From the NCBI GenBank assembly GCA_017163975.1, contig JAFFSR010000220.1:13906001-13970000 (forward strand): a stretch of DNA of 64,000 nt. The letters are read 5' to 3'. Numbering within the stretch: position 1 is the stretch's first letter; each line of letters opens with the position of its first letter. The notes beneath the pieces are model-generated. The model was not told the origin of the DNA. It did not search any database and was given only the letters and a program-made list of their open reading frames with translations. Shown in pieces: positions 13,175-28,100 of this stretch. The position numbers and the translations under genes are program-made. This stretch comes from Anastatus disparis (lineage: Eukaryota > Arthropoda > Insecta > Hymenoptera > Eupelmidae).

Positions 13175-16100
13175 TTTTAAACTTCTGTTGCCCCAGCTGT
13201 TTTTAAAAACCCGCGAAATTAGAAAGGCATCACCTATTCATTTGTTTCGCAGAATCTTGTATTTCGAAATTTGAATTTCCCTTGAATTGGTGATTAATTT
13301 AGATTTATTATTGACTATTTTATATTTTTTTTAAATAAAAGAGATTATATATAGTGTTGTTGTTTCCGTATTACTGAAATCAGTATAATGATTATTATAA
13401 AAAAGATTTTATAACTTGTAATATAAAAAATTAATATGAAAATAATGCTAATAAATATCAAATAATTTACAAAGACATAGAATATTTTTTTTTTTATTAT
13501 TTTGTAAGAATTAATTCTTTTCAATTAATCTTTTAAAAACTGGTGTACAAAATTTATGATGATAAAAAATTTATGAAAATAAAAAATAATTGGTTTTTTA
13601 ATTAAACTTAATATAAACATTTCAAATTTTCAAAAAATAAATCTGCTCAGTTCATATAAATTTATCATTTTTATATTTTTATTCTTCTAATAAATTTGAT
13701 AAATTTAGAAACTCAATTATTCATAAGAATAATGAATTTTTGATTTCAATTAAAAACTAGTGCATTTAATTTTCAGCATACTCTTATAAACATATTTATC
13801 GCGATTAAAATTCTATTATACAACCCGCCTTACACTTCTATTACATTACTCTATAATTCATTACTTAAAAGAACTTATAATTAAATGACTTAACAAACCG
13901 AAAACGGAAATACGTCCCAATCGCTTGATCTTAATATACTTGTATATAAAATATTCGAAGATTATATACATAGTAAGCTTAAAAAGAAATGAATGAAAAA
14001 AAAAGACCGGAAAGACGCATAAGCAACGTTCTTCCGCGTCGACATTTTGACATTTGGAAAAGCGAGTTCCCTTTTTTGCCAGGGAGAAGCAAACAAAATC
14101 TAATTATGCTACGAGCGTTAAAGATTTTTTTCTTTTACGGAAGTGATTATGAAGCCACGCGGTATATGTGTACGTGTGTATATAATATATCTTTTAGGCT
14201 TGCAGAATGAGAGTATACATGTCCAAGTTTGCAATTACCAATCGCCATGCTATATAACCGCAAAACACGCTAAATTACTATATAGCCGGAGAAATTGTCG
14301 TGTAAATTACATTCGGAAGAAAAGGATATTAAAATAAAAGGTGTATATTCTATTTTTAAGCTTTTTTTCTTCTCCTTTTTTTTCTCTCAAACGTCCAAGT
14401 TCAGGGAACGGAGATTTATGCGCGCGACTTTTTTTTTCAAACGCTTATCATACCATGTAAATTACTTTATAATTGTTCTTTTAATTTTAGGACATTGACC
14501 AGTCGTATAATTTATAAAAATCCAGAACTTATTTAAAACCTTTTCTTTTTTGTTAATTTGAATAAAGGTTACATTCGTTGAAATTTACTTACTTGATTTC
14601 CTACTTAAACACGATATATTGAATGTAATAGTACTGTTACTTTGATTATTAAAATTAAGTCTCGCTTAATGCTTTATAAATTATGTTCAATTGAATATAA
14701 TTAAAAAAGATTCTTAAAAAATTCAAATTCTATTAAATAAGAATATATTTTTTTTCAAGTCACCCTAGTAATTTATGATTTATACAAAAACAGTTTAATC
14801 AATTCCCCTTATTCAATCATTACTTATACAGAGTTTGCTCTAAATTTAAATTCTGAAAATTTCGCGGAAATAAAATATTTCAATTTAAAAGCTGTAAAAT
14901 AAAATAAAACTCCTAAGCTCCTAAGTTCTAAAAATTAATTAACATTATAAATGTCGAAAGTTGAATTATGACCTACAATTACAATTCTGCGTATAATTTT
15001 CAAGAGGCAATTTTTCTCATGTAAAAAAATAGAGAGAAGAATAAAATCCTCAGCTTTAAAAATTTACTCACTAACTTTCTTCTTAGTCTCTTAAAGCCGA
15101 TGCATATTAAAACGGCAAAATTATAATCGCTTGTAATAAAATAAAAACAATGTTTTTTTTTTCTAGATAAATTAAATTACGTAAGACCATAATGCGCAAA
15201 CCAAAATTATATTAAAATCTATTTTCTTCAATTTTGCGTTGGTAGACCGCAGAGAAATTAAGAATAAAACCAACATACATTGAAGATCATAACCATAAAA
15301 TTAAGAAAGTTCACGTATGTATAATGTATATTTGTAAAACGGAACTGTTGGAGTGTGCGTGTGTGTTTGTGCGTGTGTGTGCGGGTTATATATGAAACAA
15401 CCGCAAGGATTGCGAAGGTCATATCTTGAAATTAGGTACTCAAGTCTCGTATATATCGAGAAAAGGGGAAAGTGCGAGTTAAGAGTTTGCTTGTTAATAT
15501 TTCTTTTTTTTTTCTTTCTCTCTTTCTCTTCCTCTCTTTCTCCAATTTTTTTTTCTTTCCTTTTCTTGCTATTGTCATCGCGTGAGGAGTTTAGTTTATG
15601 AGAACTACCAGGCTCTTGCAAAAGTTGTCGCATTTTTCTTGACTTTTTTTTCTCTCTCTCTTCGAAAAGAAAATAATAATAAAAAAAAAGCAACAACAAA
15701 AGAAAGACGCGCATAACCAGTCTAAAGTTCCGTTAAATGTGTCGAAATGCAAATTACTTAGACATATACATTCGTAAACATCATACTCGTTACACTTGCT
15801 AAATAAAGATTTTCAGAATTTAGATGAAATCTTGAATGTATACAGCCAAAGTGCGTCATAAGAGGAGTTATAAAAGTCTAAAATAAAATGATCATGTACT
15901 CATAAATTATAGAAATTAAATTAAACTTGATAGATTAAAAATGATTTTTAAAAATTTATGATTGATCGCAATAATTATTGATTTTAAACAAATTGAGACT
16001 TTTTATTCAACATAATAAAAACATAATTATCAGGTTCGATAGAAAATTTCTCTTTATAATTGTTATCTTAATCAATTCTATTCCCCGTAAATCTTTTAAC

Positions 16101-19100
16101 TGATTTATTTCTTATATCCGAATGTAATAAAGTTTAAACGATGACAATATGTAATCGCGTTCATGCATCTTCTTAAAAAAAAGGAAAAAAGATTTTAAAA
16201 ATATTCGGTTCTCAAAGCTGTCACGTCCTCGATTGTGCATTAAGCTGGAAAAAAGAGAAAAAAAGAAGAAGAAAACACATTGATACAACTGGAATGCATA
16301 TCAATTAAAGACTATAATTTATATCCAATTGTGAGAGGAGCGACTATCTACCGTCCCTCATCATAATAGAAAACTAATTAATCTATGTGTATACGTATGT
16401 ATATATGCATATGCATGTGGATGTACATTTTACGTATATATACCTGCGTGTACAATGTCTCATGGTGGATTGTATCAAAGAAAGGTTGTAAAATCTTGAG
16501 CCATAGTGGATTCTGAATTGGGTATAAAAAAGCGGTTTATCGCCACTTTCTCTCGGCGATCTTCCTATACACGGCAATACGTAGAAGATGTCTTCGATAT
16601 ATACCCTGTACTGTGAAAATTATGCGAAAATTTACATTTTAATATTGTTGTTTAATAAACGGCCGTTAAATTTTAATGCGAATAAAAAATTTTCATTTTT
16701 TTTTTATATAAAAGATGCGCAAGCACTTTTACGTATACATAACACGATATTTCGAGAGTTTATTATTTGGATAAATTACGTAAAGTATTAAAAAATTAAT
16801 TAAATGCAAAGAAATAATGAATGATCGTAAAGTGTGAGATTTCATTGTTAATGATTCAGTTAAATAAAGTTGAAATGATAATATTTTGTAACATAAATTG
16901 CGGATTGTTTTGTGTAATAGAAGCTGTTTCCTTTATTACAAAATATTCAAAGATATATTAATCTTTTAAAATTCTTCTTTGACATTAAATCGTTAGAGTT
17001 TTATCGTGTGGGTGTTCGGATTGCCTTAGAAAAAAGAACGTTACTTTCCTAATGAGAAGATTAAAATGAGAAGAAAAAAAATATCCAGATTACTTTTACG
17101 ATTTCCGTTGAAAGTTTATTCAAACTACTCATCTCTAAATCTAATTTTTTCACCGGTAGATTAAGTAATTAAGTGATACAAAAATTTAGCCAAACCAAAT
17201 AAAGCTAGGCGTTTAAAGAAAGTTCAATTTGAGACGAACAAAAAATTATTAGTCACGTTCAGAAACAGAAGCTACTTTTAATTTTCACTTTTCAATTAAG
17301 CAACTTCAAAATTTCCACATTGAGAAAAAAAACAAAGCTAAGCCCGACAAAAAACTGCAAAAAAATCAATATCTCAAGCAAAAAAGAGAGAAGATTGCGA
17401 TTAGAAACAATCTCGAGCTCTATAATTATTTGAAGAAAAAAAACGGAAAAACAGAACTTTACAAAGACACTTGGCTCCTTTTTCGCTCTCGATAATGAAA
17501 TGTCAAATAAGAGCGATTCATCCGGTGCATTTTATTAATAACAGTTCCGCAAGTGTATAATTCTAACGTCCCACTTTGAAAAAAGAAAAAAAATAATAAT
17601 AAAAAAAAAGAAGAAAAAAAAAAATTATAACCGTACCAAGCGCAGTACTTTCACTCTTCAGCAGTTACGTTATTACCTTTACTTCTTCTCTCATTTTGTT
17701 TTACAGTGAAAAAAGGAGAAGAGGAGGAGGGGAATAAGACTGCTTCACTTGCTCTTTCTTACTCAAGCTTGCGTTGCACACACATCTATATACATCACAC
17801 GTGGGTGCGCGCGAGTTTTATAGCGCATCCGTGAATCTGCTTGATTGCTCTAGAATGTTTATTGCTTCTTATTTTTTTATTTCTTCTTTCATTGCCTTTT
17901 TTTTCTCTCTTTCTTCAAGAGATGGTCCTTGTGTGGAAGAGTAAGCACGGGTAAAAGTACTTACGCAATACATAAATTTAAATAAAAATGTGAGTCAGTT
18001 GGATTTTTTTTTTTGCCTTTTTTTTTAAGGGGGAAGGTGGCAAAGTGAAAGAAGATGGGCGTACGAGTGTTTTTGAATGAAACGTTTTCGGTTTAATTAG
18101 AATCTTTGAGGTTTTGCTCCTGTCGAGATTAAATTAGTTTAATTTTTTTCTTTATGAAAGAGAGAGCTTATGAAATAATTTTTTTTACTGAAATCAAGTA
18201 GTAAAAGGATGAATTTTTAAATTCTCCAATAGTTTCTCTTTTAGTCAACAAATATTTTTAGATTCATTAATATAATACACAGAATATAAGATAATCAAGT
18301 ACGTAATAACGTCTGGCGGATAATTTTATTTTTACTAAATTTCAAATCATTATTCGTACGAGAATAAACATAAGAAAAATAATTTTTATCATTAAGGCAA
18401 AATTTGTTGGATGGAAAGTACTCGTTTTGAAGGCCTGTAAAAGGATTTTTTATAGGCTAGTAACTACCAATTTCTTCAAGATTTTAATCACAATAGTTTC
18501 CCTTCGTTCTTTAAAATGTTATTCCATAAACGGCTAAATACTTAAAAGTTATTAACATTATCTTTTCGAACTTTGAAAAAATGAAATTTTATAAAAGAGA
18601 TACGTCTTTTTAATAAGAAGAAAGTTTTTTTATGAAATGAGAAAAAAAATGATTAAAAGCTAAATTAGGAAAGGAAATATGAGTTACGTAAAAAAAAACT
18701 AATTTAGATGTTTAGTAATGTGATTAATTTTGGAGTATCAAAAAGAAAATGTATTTTTTAATTCTCAACAAGTCTTAGCAGTCCAGTAATATCTCTCTCG
18801 ATATTAATTATTCTTTTTTTAAGTAAAAATGAAATAATTTTTATTTTAAACAAATCCCAATTAAATCCAAAAATACTATTATTATTCGTATGATGTAAAA
18901 TGAGTTAATTTTCCCATGTATAACAAACATGAAAGTTCTAAATATTTAAATACTTTCCTCGAAATGACCTATCCAATATTCCATAAAAACGAATTTTAAG
19001 TAATCGAAAACCTTCGTTACATAACAACCAAAATTGTCATATATCCAAACGAATTTTTGGCATTATACATATGTTTCTTCAATAATAAAACTTTCCTGAC

Positions 19101-22100
19101 ACAATTCTCAGATGATACTGATCGAAAGTAAAAGAAAAAAAGAGCAAAATTTTTAAATGACCTAAAGAAAGACGAAACATTCGAATGTGTATTATATATG
19201 GATGCACGAGGTCGTTAAGTGAACGCGTATATATACAAAGTAATGGTTTGCTGCTCGCACAAGAAGCTACAAAAATATGTGTATCGCTCTCTCGCGAACC
19301 TCGCTCCTCGTCACGCTCACCTTATACACTTTTTCCCGAGAAACTAGGGCTTAAAAAGTAAGAAAGAAAAAAAAAAAAATGAAACAACAAATATAATGCA
19401 ATCTCAACATCCTATCAGTTTTACTCTCGTTTGCACGCTCGCACTCTTACACATTGCACAGAGATGAATGCATCTAATCTTCTTTGAAACTATAGCAATC
19501 CTTTATGTGCATGTGTATATGTATGTAAAAATTTACAAAACCTGTAAATTAAGCGTTTGTTATAACCTTTTCATAATGGAAAGTCCAAGGAATATATTTT
19601 CTATAGTCGTACACAAGCTTTGCTTTTATGAAATAAAATATCTTCAACTCGCTGATACTTTCATTTGGTCTCTTATATTTATATATACGTGTATATAGAT
19701 ACGCACATATCGAAATGTTTATACGTATATACACACATCCGATTATATAAAATATTTCGCGCGTACAGCTATTGCAAACTTTTGATACTATACACACGCG
19801 GATGTTCCTTTCCATTTTGTTGACTGTATAACCTTACGGACACGCGTATAATGATTATGTGTGCATATGGCTATACGATATTTTTTTTTTATTTATATAT
19901 GTGAAATTAAACGTTGCATTAAAAAAATAATAATAATGTTTTACGAGTGGAACGATTTATTCAGACGTTTGAATTGTTTTATTTTTTTTTCTCTTTTATT
20001 ATCATTGTTATTGTGCATGGATGTGCGCTTGATTTTTGTTGGTACTTGAGATTAATATGTAATGTAACGCTGGAAATATCGTTGCGATTTGAATTGCTTC
20101 AGGCTAATGGTTTTTCTCTTTGCCAATACAAAGGCATAGAAAAGTAATTAAACGTAAATATCATTTAAAAAACCCTTTAAAAATCAATATTACTTTTTAA
20201 ATAACACGCTTTTTTTTTGCTTTTTATTGGGATTTTAATAACTGTAATGTTGTAACGAAATCTCTAATTGACGTAATAAAAAGAATTTTTGAGCTATGAA
20301 AATTCTTAATGGATCGAATTTTGCAAATCACACTCGTTCGCTCGCATGCTGGACGAGGAAGCTTTCGTAACTTTTTGATCTTATACAGTTCGAATTTTAA
20401 TACACCTATAAAGTAGGTGCGTTTAAGAAATCAGATACTCATCTAAATGACTACCGTTTGGTATCGATATCAATAATTACATGTATTGATTGAATTTTCT
20501 AATTAATTTTTGTTTTATAATTACGTGTATCGGTCACCTGAAAAATGTTAATCTGTGATGAAAATAAAATATAATAAATTTGATTTTTATCATAATGCAT
20601 TTTCGCTATTACAAAATTATAAAAAAAAACGTTAACGTAATTTGGAAAAGATTTTTTTTTATTCGTGTTATGTTATTAGAAATATTTCTGACCTAAAGAG
20701 GAACGATTTAAATTTAATGGTCGAATCTTACGTATTATATAAAATTCAGCCGATTCGATTAACATGTTATAATTACATAAAAATAGTTTATTATATCCCA
20801 TTTTCAATCTTCAACTTTCATAATTTTTTTTTAACGTACGCTCCGTACATATAATAACTAACTTTTAAAGCTCTTCTCTCTCACGCTATATTAAAAAACA
20901 TAAATTTTCTACCAACGAAAGACTTTATAATTCGGCGTGATCGGACAAAATTAATAACATATATAAATCATCAACTAAAAATTTTATATAACCTATAAAT
21001 GACTTTGCAGAATCTAATCCCGCTCGAATCCCAATCGAATCGTTAACTTTAAGATTATTAAAAAAATATATAATACAAGTCCATCTTTTTTTTTTATATA
21101 AAACTTATTTCGCACTCGGCTTTTGCTCTCACCTTCTCTAGTTATGGTATATATACATGTAATAATAAAACAATTCTATTACTATGTATATTTTGATTTC
21201 TACGAAAGATTTATAACGTCGTCATGCAATCCTTGTTGTACGAAAGATAAAGTTAAAAGTTACCTTTTTTTCCTTCCCTCTTCTAAATAGGTAACAAATG
21301 TTCTTTTACATCCTTTTTTTTCAAGTGCATATATATGTATATACGCGCGCACGCAAGCGGATTATGTAAATTAACGTTTTGTACATACTTGCGTTTTGTT
21401 TATTTTATAATATAACCTAGGAAAGGTGAAAAAAAAAGAAAAAATACAGAAACATTATGTAGAAATCTATTTTTTTTCTTGAGCCATTTATTTTTCACGA
21501 GTTACGTTAGACGCCGAAAAAACTTTTTCCACGAACAATTAAAGAATCTCGTCGCGTACACATGCACGTAAACTGTATATATGTAAACACATAAAAATTA
21601 TTACTAAAATCGCAAAATTAATGAGCTACTTGATGATGGAGAACGGCATATATACACTTTCACGTTCAAAGTAGACTTTCATAACACATATATACATAAA
21701 GCAATGCATACACATATAGATGTATATAATTTTTCGTTATAAAAAAAATGAAACACGTAATATAAACTTCTAAATTTTGCGTCTAACGATACACATACAT
21801 ACGCATAACCCTCGTACTTTAAATTGGCTTTTTGCGTCAGAATTTTATTTAATGACTATCTTCTGAAGAAAAAAGACGCGTTATTAGGTATGTGTATGTA
21901 TATCCCATGCTTTTTGGCCTATATTTCGACAAGTGTTATATACGCGTAACAATGATGACTTTTAAATTATATGCAACCTAAAGAAGAAAAAAAAAATAAA
22001 TTATATGTAACTTGTTTTTTTTTTGCGCTCGTTTGCATTTTAAGAGCAAGCACACCTTGCGCATTTTAAATGTGAGAGAATATTATTTTTCATCTCTGTG

Positions 22101-25100
22101 GTTTTTGGACGGGCTTTGCTTCTAAGAATCCTAACGCTTTCTTCTGTTCCCTTTGCAACTGTGTAATTACAAGTTAAGAAGATGTGATTTTTTTCTCTTT
22201 CGAGGGGTTACATACCTCTAATTACGATGAAACATTGAAGAAATATCGTGTTAAAACTTCTGGGGATTTTAGAATCTCGCGTTCGAAAGAGCCAAGGAAA
22301 TAATGACTTTATGTAATAAGATAATGATTATAACTTTAACTTTAAAACCGAAGGAAAATTAAATCATAGCTCTTATTTTTCTATACTAATTTAAAAAAAT
22401 TTTTTTCAAACATTTAAATTTCAAATTACAGAAAGGATAAGTTGGTTGTAATTTTTCAAAGATTATTTCCTCAAGACGTATATAATGCCGTATAATAAAA
22501 CGTTTAATCTACTTTCTGATTCTAATCGTTTTGCTTGAAAAAAAGTATATATATATTAAAATGAAGCATTACCATCCATGATAAATAATCGCTTGGATTT
22601 AAAAACATCGTGACCAAAGTAAATAAAGTTCTGATGAATAAAATTTTTTATGCACATATAGCATAGAAGATGAAAGTTGGAAGGTGTATATATACGTCTT
22701 TATTATTCACGTTATTGGTCGATAATTAGAAACAAAAACAGTATACGTACGGTAGGTTTTTTTCTTTCTCGATCACTACGAGCTGATAAATGAGTTGGTC
22801 TACAACGTATTATTTACATTTCAATTAAAAATCATTGACAGCTTTTGAAAGGTGAAGAGAAAAGACAATACGTTGTGCATTGTATAATGAAAAAATCCGG
22901 GTACAATGATACAGGAAAGAAATTTTTTGTTTTGTCTGACTAGACACTGCATTTATCTATTTGTTTGTGTAGAGAAATATTTTTAAAATTTTCTGTATTT
23001 TAATTGCAAAGTTTAATGAAGTTTCGCTTTGGTTGTTTTTTGATAATCAAAGTAAAATATTAGTTTGATCTATTAATAAAGAAAAATACGTACTCGGCGT
23101 ACCTCCAATAAAGAATTCATAAACTATAAATTCCAATTTTAACGCGTAAATAAATTATAAGAAAGATTTTCAAGTTTCTGATAACAGTTTTTTTTTTAAA
23201 TTTTTTTTATAAAAAGATTAAGCGTATTCAAATGTAAAGAGGTAAATCTACTTTTAAATCATTTCACGTCGTTTTTTTCTTTCCCACTTTCGATGAAATT
23301 TATGTCAATCAAAATATCGGTCATAGAAAAATGTTGTTGAATTAAAAAAGTTGTTTAACCCACGTCATAAAAGCCTAACGGTTTTCAAATTTACAAAAAA
23401 AAAAATATTCACACGAATTATAAATTGTATATTAAGTTTAATGACGAACAATATTGAAAACACCTTGCTCTATTTTTCTCAAAATTAAACCTCATTGCAT
23501 TTTTATGGCGGATCTTGCTTACAAAGAAAGCTTTGGTGCAATGATAAAATGGATATAAATGATAAAATTAACAGAATTTCTTACGTAATATCAAGTAATG
23601 AGCTCTTTTTAACTCTTTTCGTTATCATTTTATCAATTCAGACACCTAGACAATATTAAAATCGTGAGAACAAATGTAAAAATTATATAAGCTTGAGGTG
23701 GAATATATGTTTAAATATAAATTTCTATTAGTTTAAAATCAGTACAACATTAGTATTATAAGAGGTCATTGACCTTATTTACTTTTAAAAGCCCATGAGA
23801 ATTTCCAGTTAAACTTGTTTTCTCGTACGGATATCAATAAAACGCGTACATAAAACCTAGCGTGCTTGAATTTATTTTTTTAAATTACTTAATTAACCAA
23901 ACGAAAGAGCATAATATTTTTATATTGACCCACATAATCGAGCATATAACATTGATAAAAAAAAGTTTAAAAAAAAAGAAAAATTTTTGTGGCAAAATTC
24001 TAATTAAATTCAAGATAATTTCATTCATATATCTATCAATATCTCCAATTACTTTCATCTTGCCAATTAATATATAGAAAGCAAGAGCATCGAAAAATCA
24101 AAAAAAAAGAAACATAATCTCTAAATAAAAATGCCAATTCAAAAATCAGCCGAATAGTTAAAAATCAACAAAAAAAAAAATAAGGTTTAAGAAAGATCGA
24201 GCTCTCGAAAAGTTGTTTGCGATTGGTTATACGGAGGAAGCAAATCTATATGTACATACCCACACGTATATAAGTTATATCGGAAACTACCTTGCGCTTC
24301 TCTTCGATATATAGCACCGCGTGTGTATATATCTATCCCTTCTATTCTCTTTCATGTATACACTCTACAAGCATATAAGTGAAAGTTCTTCTCTTTTTCT
24401 CAAGTAGGACGCCTTTACACATATATACATACATAAGGAGAGAGAGAGGAAGAGAGAAAGACTGAGACTGGACGTTCGCCAAAGTAGCCATCAACGAATC
24501 GTCTGCTTAAAACTCGCTCTCTTTTATTTCATATCTGTGTATATACACATGCGTACGTACACTCGTATGACGAAGAAAAAATACACATGTATACACGTAT
24601 AGAAAGAAGAGGAAAGAAGAAGGTGAGCTAAGGTAGACATAACACACCCGAAATTCCGCTCCTTTCGAAAACTCTCCAAGAGATATTCCGATCATGGGAA
24701 GGATATTGTCCCAAATTGTTAATCGTCACAAGCGTCCGATGACTTCTTCTTCTTTTTTTTTTTGAAAAAAGAAAGATAGCCAGATAGAAGTGTGATACAA
24801 GAAAATTCACGACGTTTAGGAGTTTAATCAAATGCATTGCATTTTCATCGATCGCATAAGTCGTCTTTTATTATATATATGAGATATTGTGTATAAGATT
24901 ACTTATTAACTTCTCCTCTTTTTGTTATTTCTGTATTTAACTTTTTCTTTGGATTTTTAATAAATTATTCTCTAATGATATTGTTTTAATGATGTTTTTT
25001 TGTTACTTCTTTTTTTTGAAAGTTGACCGGAAATGCTTAGATCGTTTGAATTATTTTCTGCAATTGAAAACTACAATGTTTGTATACGTACGTACAAACG

Positions 25101-28100
25101 AGCTGCATATGTTATTATATATTGTAATTTAATCGCCTGAGGAAACTACATTTTTCTTTAATTAGAAAAAAATTATGCTTATATAAAATTACAATTAGCA
25201 AAATTGTACACCGAGAGAAATATTATAGAGAAAATTATTATTGTTTTATTTTGGTCATTTGGAAACAGAAAAATTCCATTAAATCTTTCAAATCTCACTT
25301 TTGAAAAAGTCATTTTTCGTTTCCTATAGCAACAATGCGTATTATGCCACTGTTTCCACAATTTTTCCTATAATATTTTTCTCAGTGGAATACTTTTCAC
25401 GAGAAGAAAAGAAAAGATTAATCGAAAGGAAAATTTTTCCGTTTGCTTATTATTAGAAAAAAAAGTGATTACTTTCAAAATGATATAATTGGTTAACGAA
25501 AATAGAATTGAATCAATATAATTAATCATGAATGATGCTTGGTTATTAATTACATTTTGAAATCACAAATGATTTTTCCGTCTCATGCTCTTAACGTGAC
25601 CTCCCACGGTGTTCAAGAAAAAGAAAAAAAGAAGCAAGGATTCACATTTTGACGAAACTTGACTTTTCTTAATACTTTTGAAACTATGTGAAAGCGTTTA
25701 TATATAGCGTGCGGGTGCAAAAATTTTTCATGTTGATTCGAAAGCGACACGTTTTATAAGATCTTTTACCTAAACAACAATCACTTTCTCAAACTGCACA
25801 TCTTCTTACAAATCGATACACACAATATATACGAAAAGAGAAAAAAAAACAACAAAGAAATTAGATACACACAAAAAATTGATGAGATTCGATAACTTTT
25901 TTTCTTTTTTATGTAGCATGACTAATGAGACGAAACGTATACCTGTATAAATGTATATATAGACGAAATTCTTATATTTTAAGCTGATACAGATGAGATG
26001 AAAGTGTTGTAGGTCGGATATAGAGAGTGAACTCTCAGCAAGGTCACGTTCTAGTTCATATAATTACATTATAGAAAAGAACTTTTACTACTACTGAAAT
26101 TCTTTTACTTTTTTATCGCTCTTCTTTTTTTTGGGCACTTTTTTTAACTCTCTTACCTCCATATACGAGAGATGTAATCTTTTTAAATTGAAGATGAACC
26201 GATAAATTACCTACTCGTATTCTTTTCGTTTTTTTTTTTGAAATGTATATCCATAATACCGTATTGTTATATTTCTGCGGTTAAAACGAACACGTGTCGC
26301 AATAATATGGGAAACGAAAGATGTTAAGGAATGATGTTGAATTTCGAAAACTGAATGGGTTCGATAAATTTTAAGATGACGTCAAACTTTTACTCTAGAA
26401 TATTCATATTTACGAATAAATCATTTTTTATAATGCATAATTAATTTAATTATCATGATTCTAGTCGATTATTGATCAATTTTTTTTTCTTCGATTCGAA
26501 ATTTATATTTAATTTACATGTGACAAGAGAATATCATTTACTTGATATATCGTAACTCGTTAAATGTGTGAAGATGAAAATCAATTTGAAACATATGATG
26601 TTAGGAAGAAAGAAGAAGAAGAAATGAGTAATTGAATTGCATAAATAAAATATAATAAGTAAATCCATAAAGGAAATTTTTTACTAACATTGAAAACTAT
26701 CTAGTAAACTCGTAGACGCGTTATCGAATAAAATAAATTTTATTATTTTTTAATACAAAAGATCGTAAATTAAGAATGAAACTTTTTAATATAAGAAGAA
26801 AAAAAAGAAAAGAAATGTTAAATTTATGTTAAATGCATTAAAAAAGAACAATGTCTTTGAAATTAAAATTTTTCACATGTAACAGACATTTGAAAATGCA
26901 AAACTATTAAAATTCTCCCATCGTATTTCCAGACTATATACACCGAGGCAAAGGAAAAATTTGATCGTTATCTCTTTTTCTCTCTTTTTTTTTTTCAACA
27001 TTTCACTTTATGATTTGTGCATTTGTGCGTGCGTGTGCGTGTATACGCACAAATTGATTTGCAACTTCGTGGCTACTTCTGAGTATCCGTCATTACCTAA
27101 TCTCTTACGCCTCAATAAAGAATAGAAGAAAGGATAGAAAAGAATGAAAGAGCTAGACGTGCATACAATTGGTTATTAAATAGTTCGAAAGGCATATTAA
27201 AAAAAAAAGTACACCCGGAAGAAAAGTTAAATTGACATCAGTTAGTCATTTTTGAGTTCCCATGTAAATACAGAAATAATAATAATTAAAATAAAAGAAG
27301 GAACGAACGAAAAAAAAGAAGAAGGAGAGACGATGGAATTAATCGTGTGCCCCGTTTCACCTGTTCTCTTCTTCCGTTAATTTGCATTGAATTCCTTCGC
27401 TTCGTGTGCTAGAATTTCTTTTATTCGATGCTTGTTCTAGAGTTTCGTTAAATTTATCTCGGCTCTTTAATTAATTTATCTGATTATTTTTATTTTTATT
27501 AGATTTTTTTCAATGGGAAATTAGGATTCATTGGACTTTAATGAGAAAGATTTTATTAGTAGATGTAAATTTTTTTGATAAAAATAAATTTTATTTTTGG
27601 ACGTGCTTGATTACTGTGTGTTACTAAGAATTTTGGAAAATAATTTACTGTTATTATTTTTAAACAAGTATCAAATCTGAAAATAAATTTATAACTATAA
27701 AAGATTTTAAAACATTTGTAAGGTATTACAGTACCATTAGTATTACATGTATAAATTTCTTAATTAAAATCATATAAAACAACCAAAAATTTAGAAATTT
27801 CTTTGAACATATCAACTTATGTTTAATTTAATTTAATAAATTATGTTTTATAACAAAAGTTTCTTTTGATTTTCCATATACTATTATTTCTTAATGTAAA
27901 ATACGTGTTTAAACTTTTCATTTTCCATTTTTGTTTATAAGTACATCTGAATAAAACATGAACTTTTTTCCTAACCGAAGATAATCCTTTAATAACTTAA
28001 TGATAGATTCAATTAAAGAAAAACTCTCTATTTAAAAAATTTTTCTTTTCAGGCTTCACGCGTTTAAGTTTCACGATGAAAGAATGAATCGATAATGAAC

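Noticed and set aside
15301..15714. Long minus-strand open frame of 137 codons
   Set aside because: It is built from T/C-rich and GT-rich low-complexity DNA, giving Lys/Glu/Arg runs. No splice sites or recognisable domain, and an overlapping open frame exists on the other strand.
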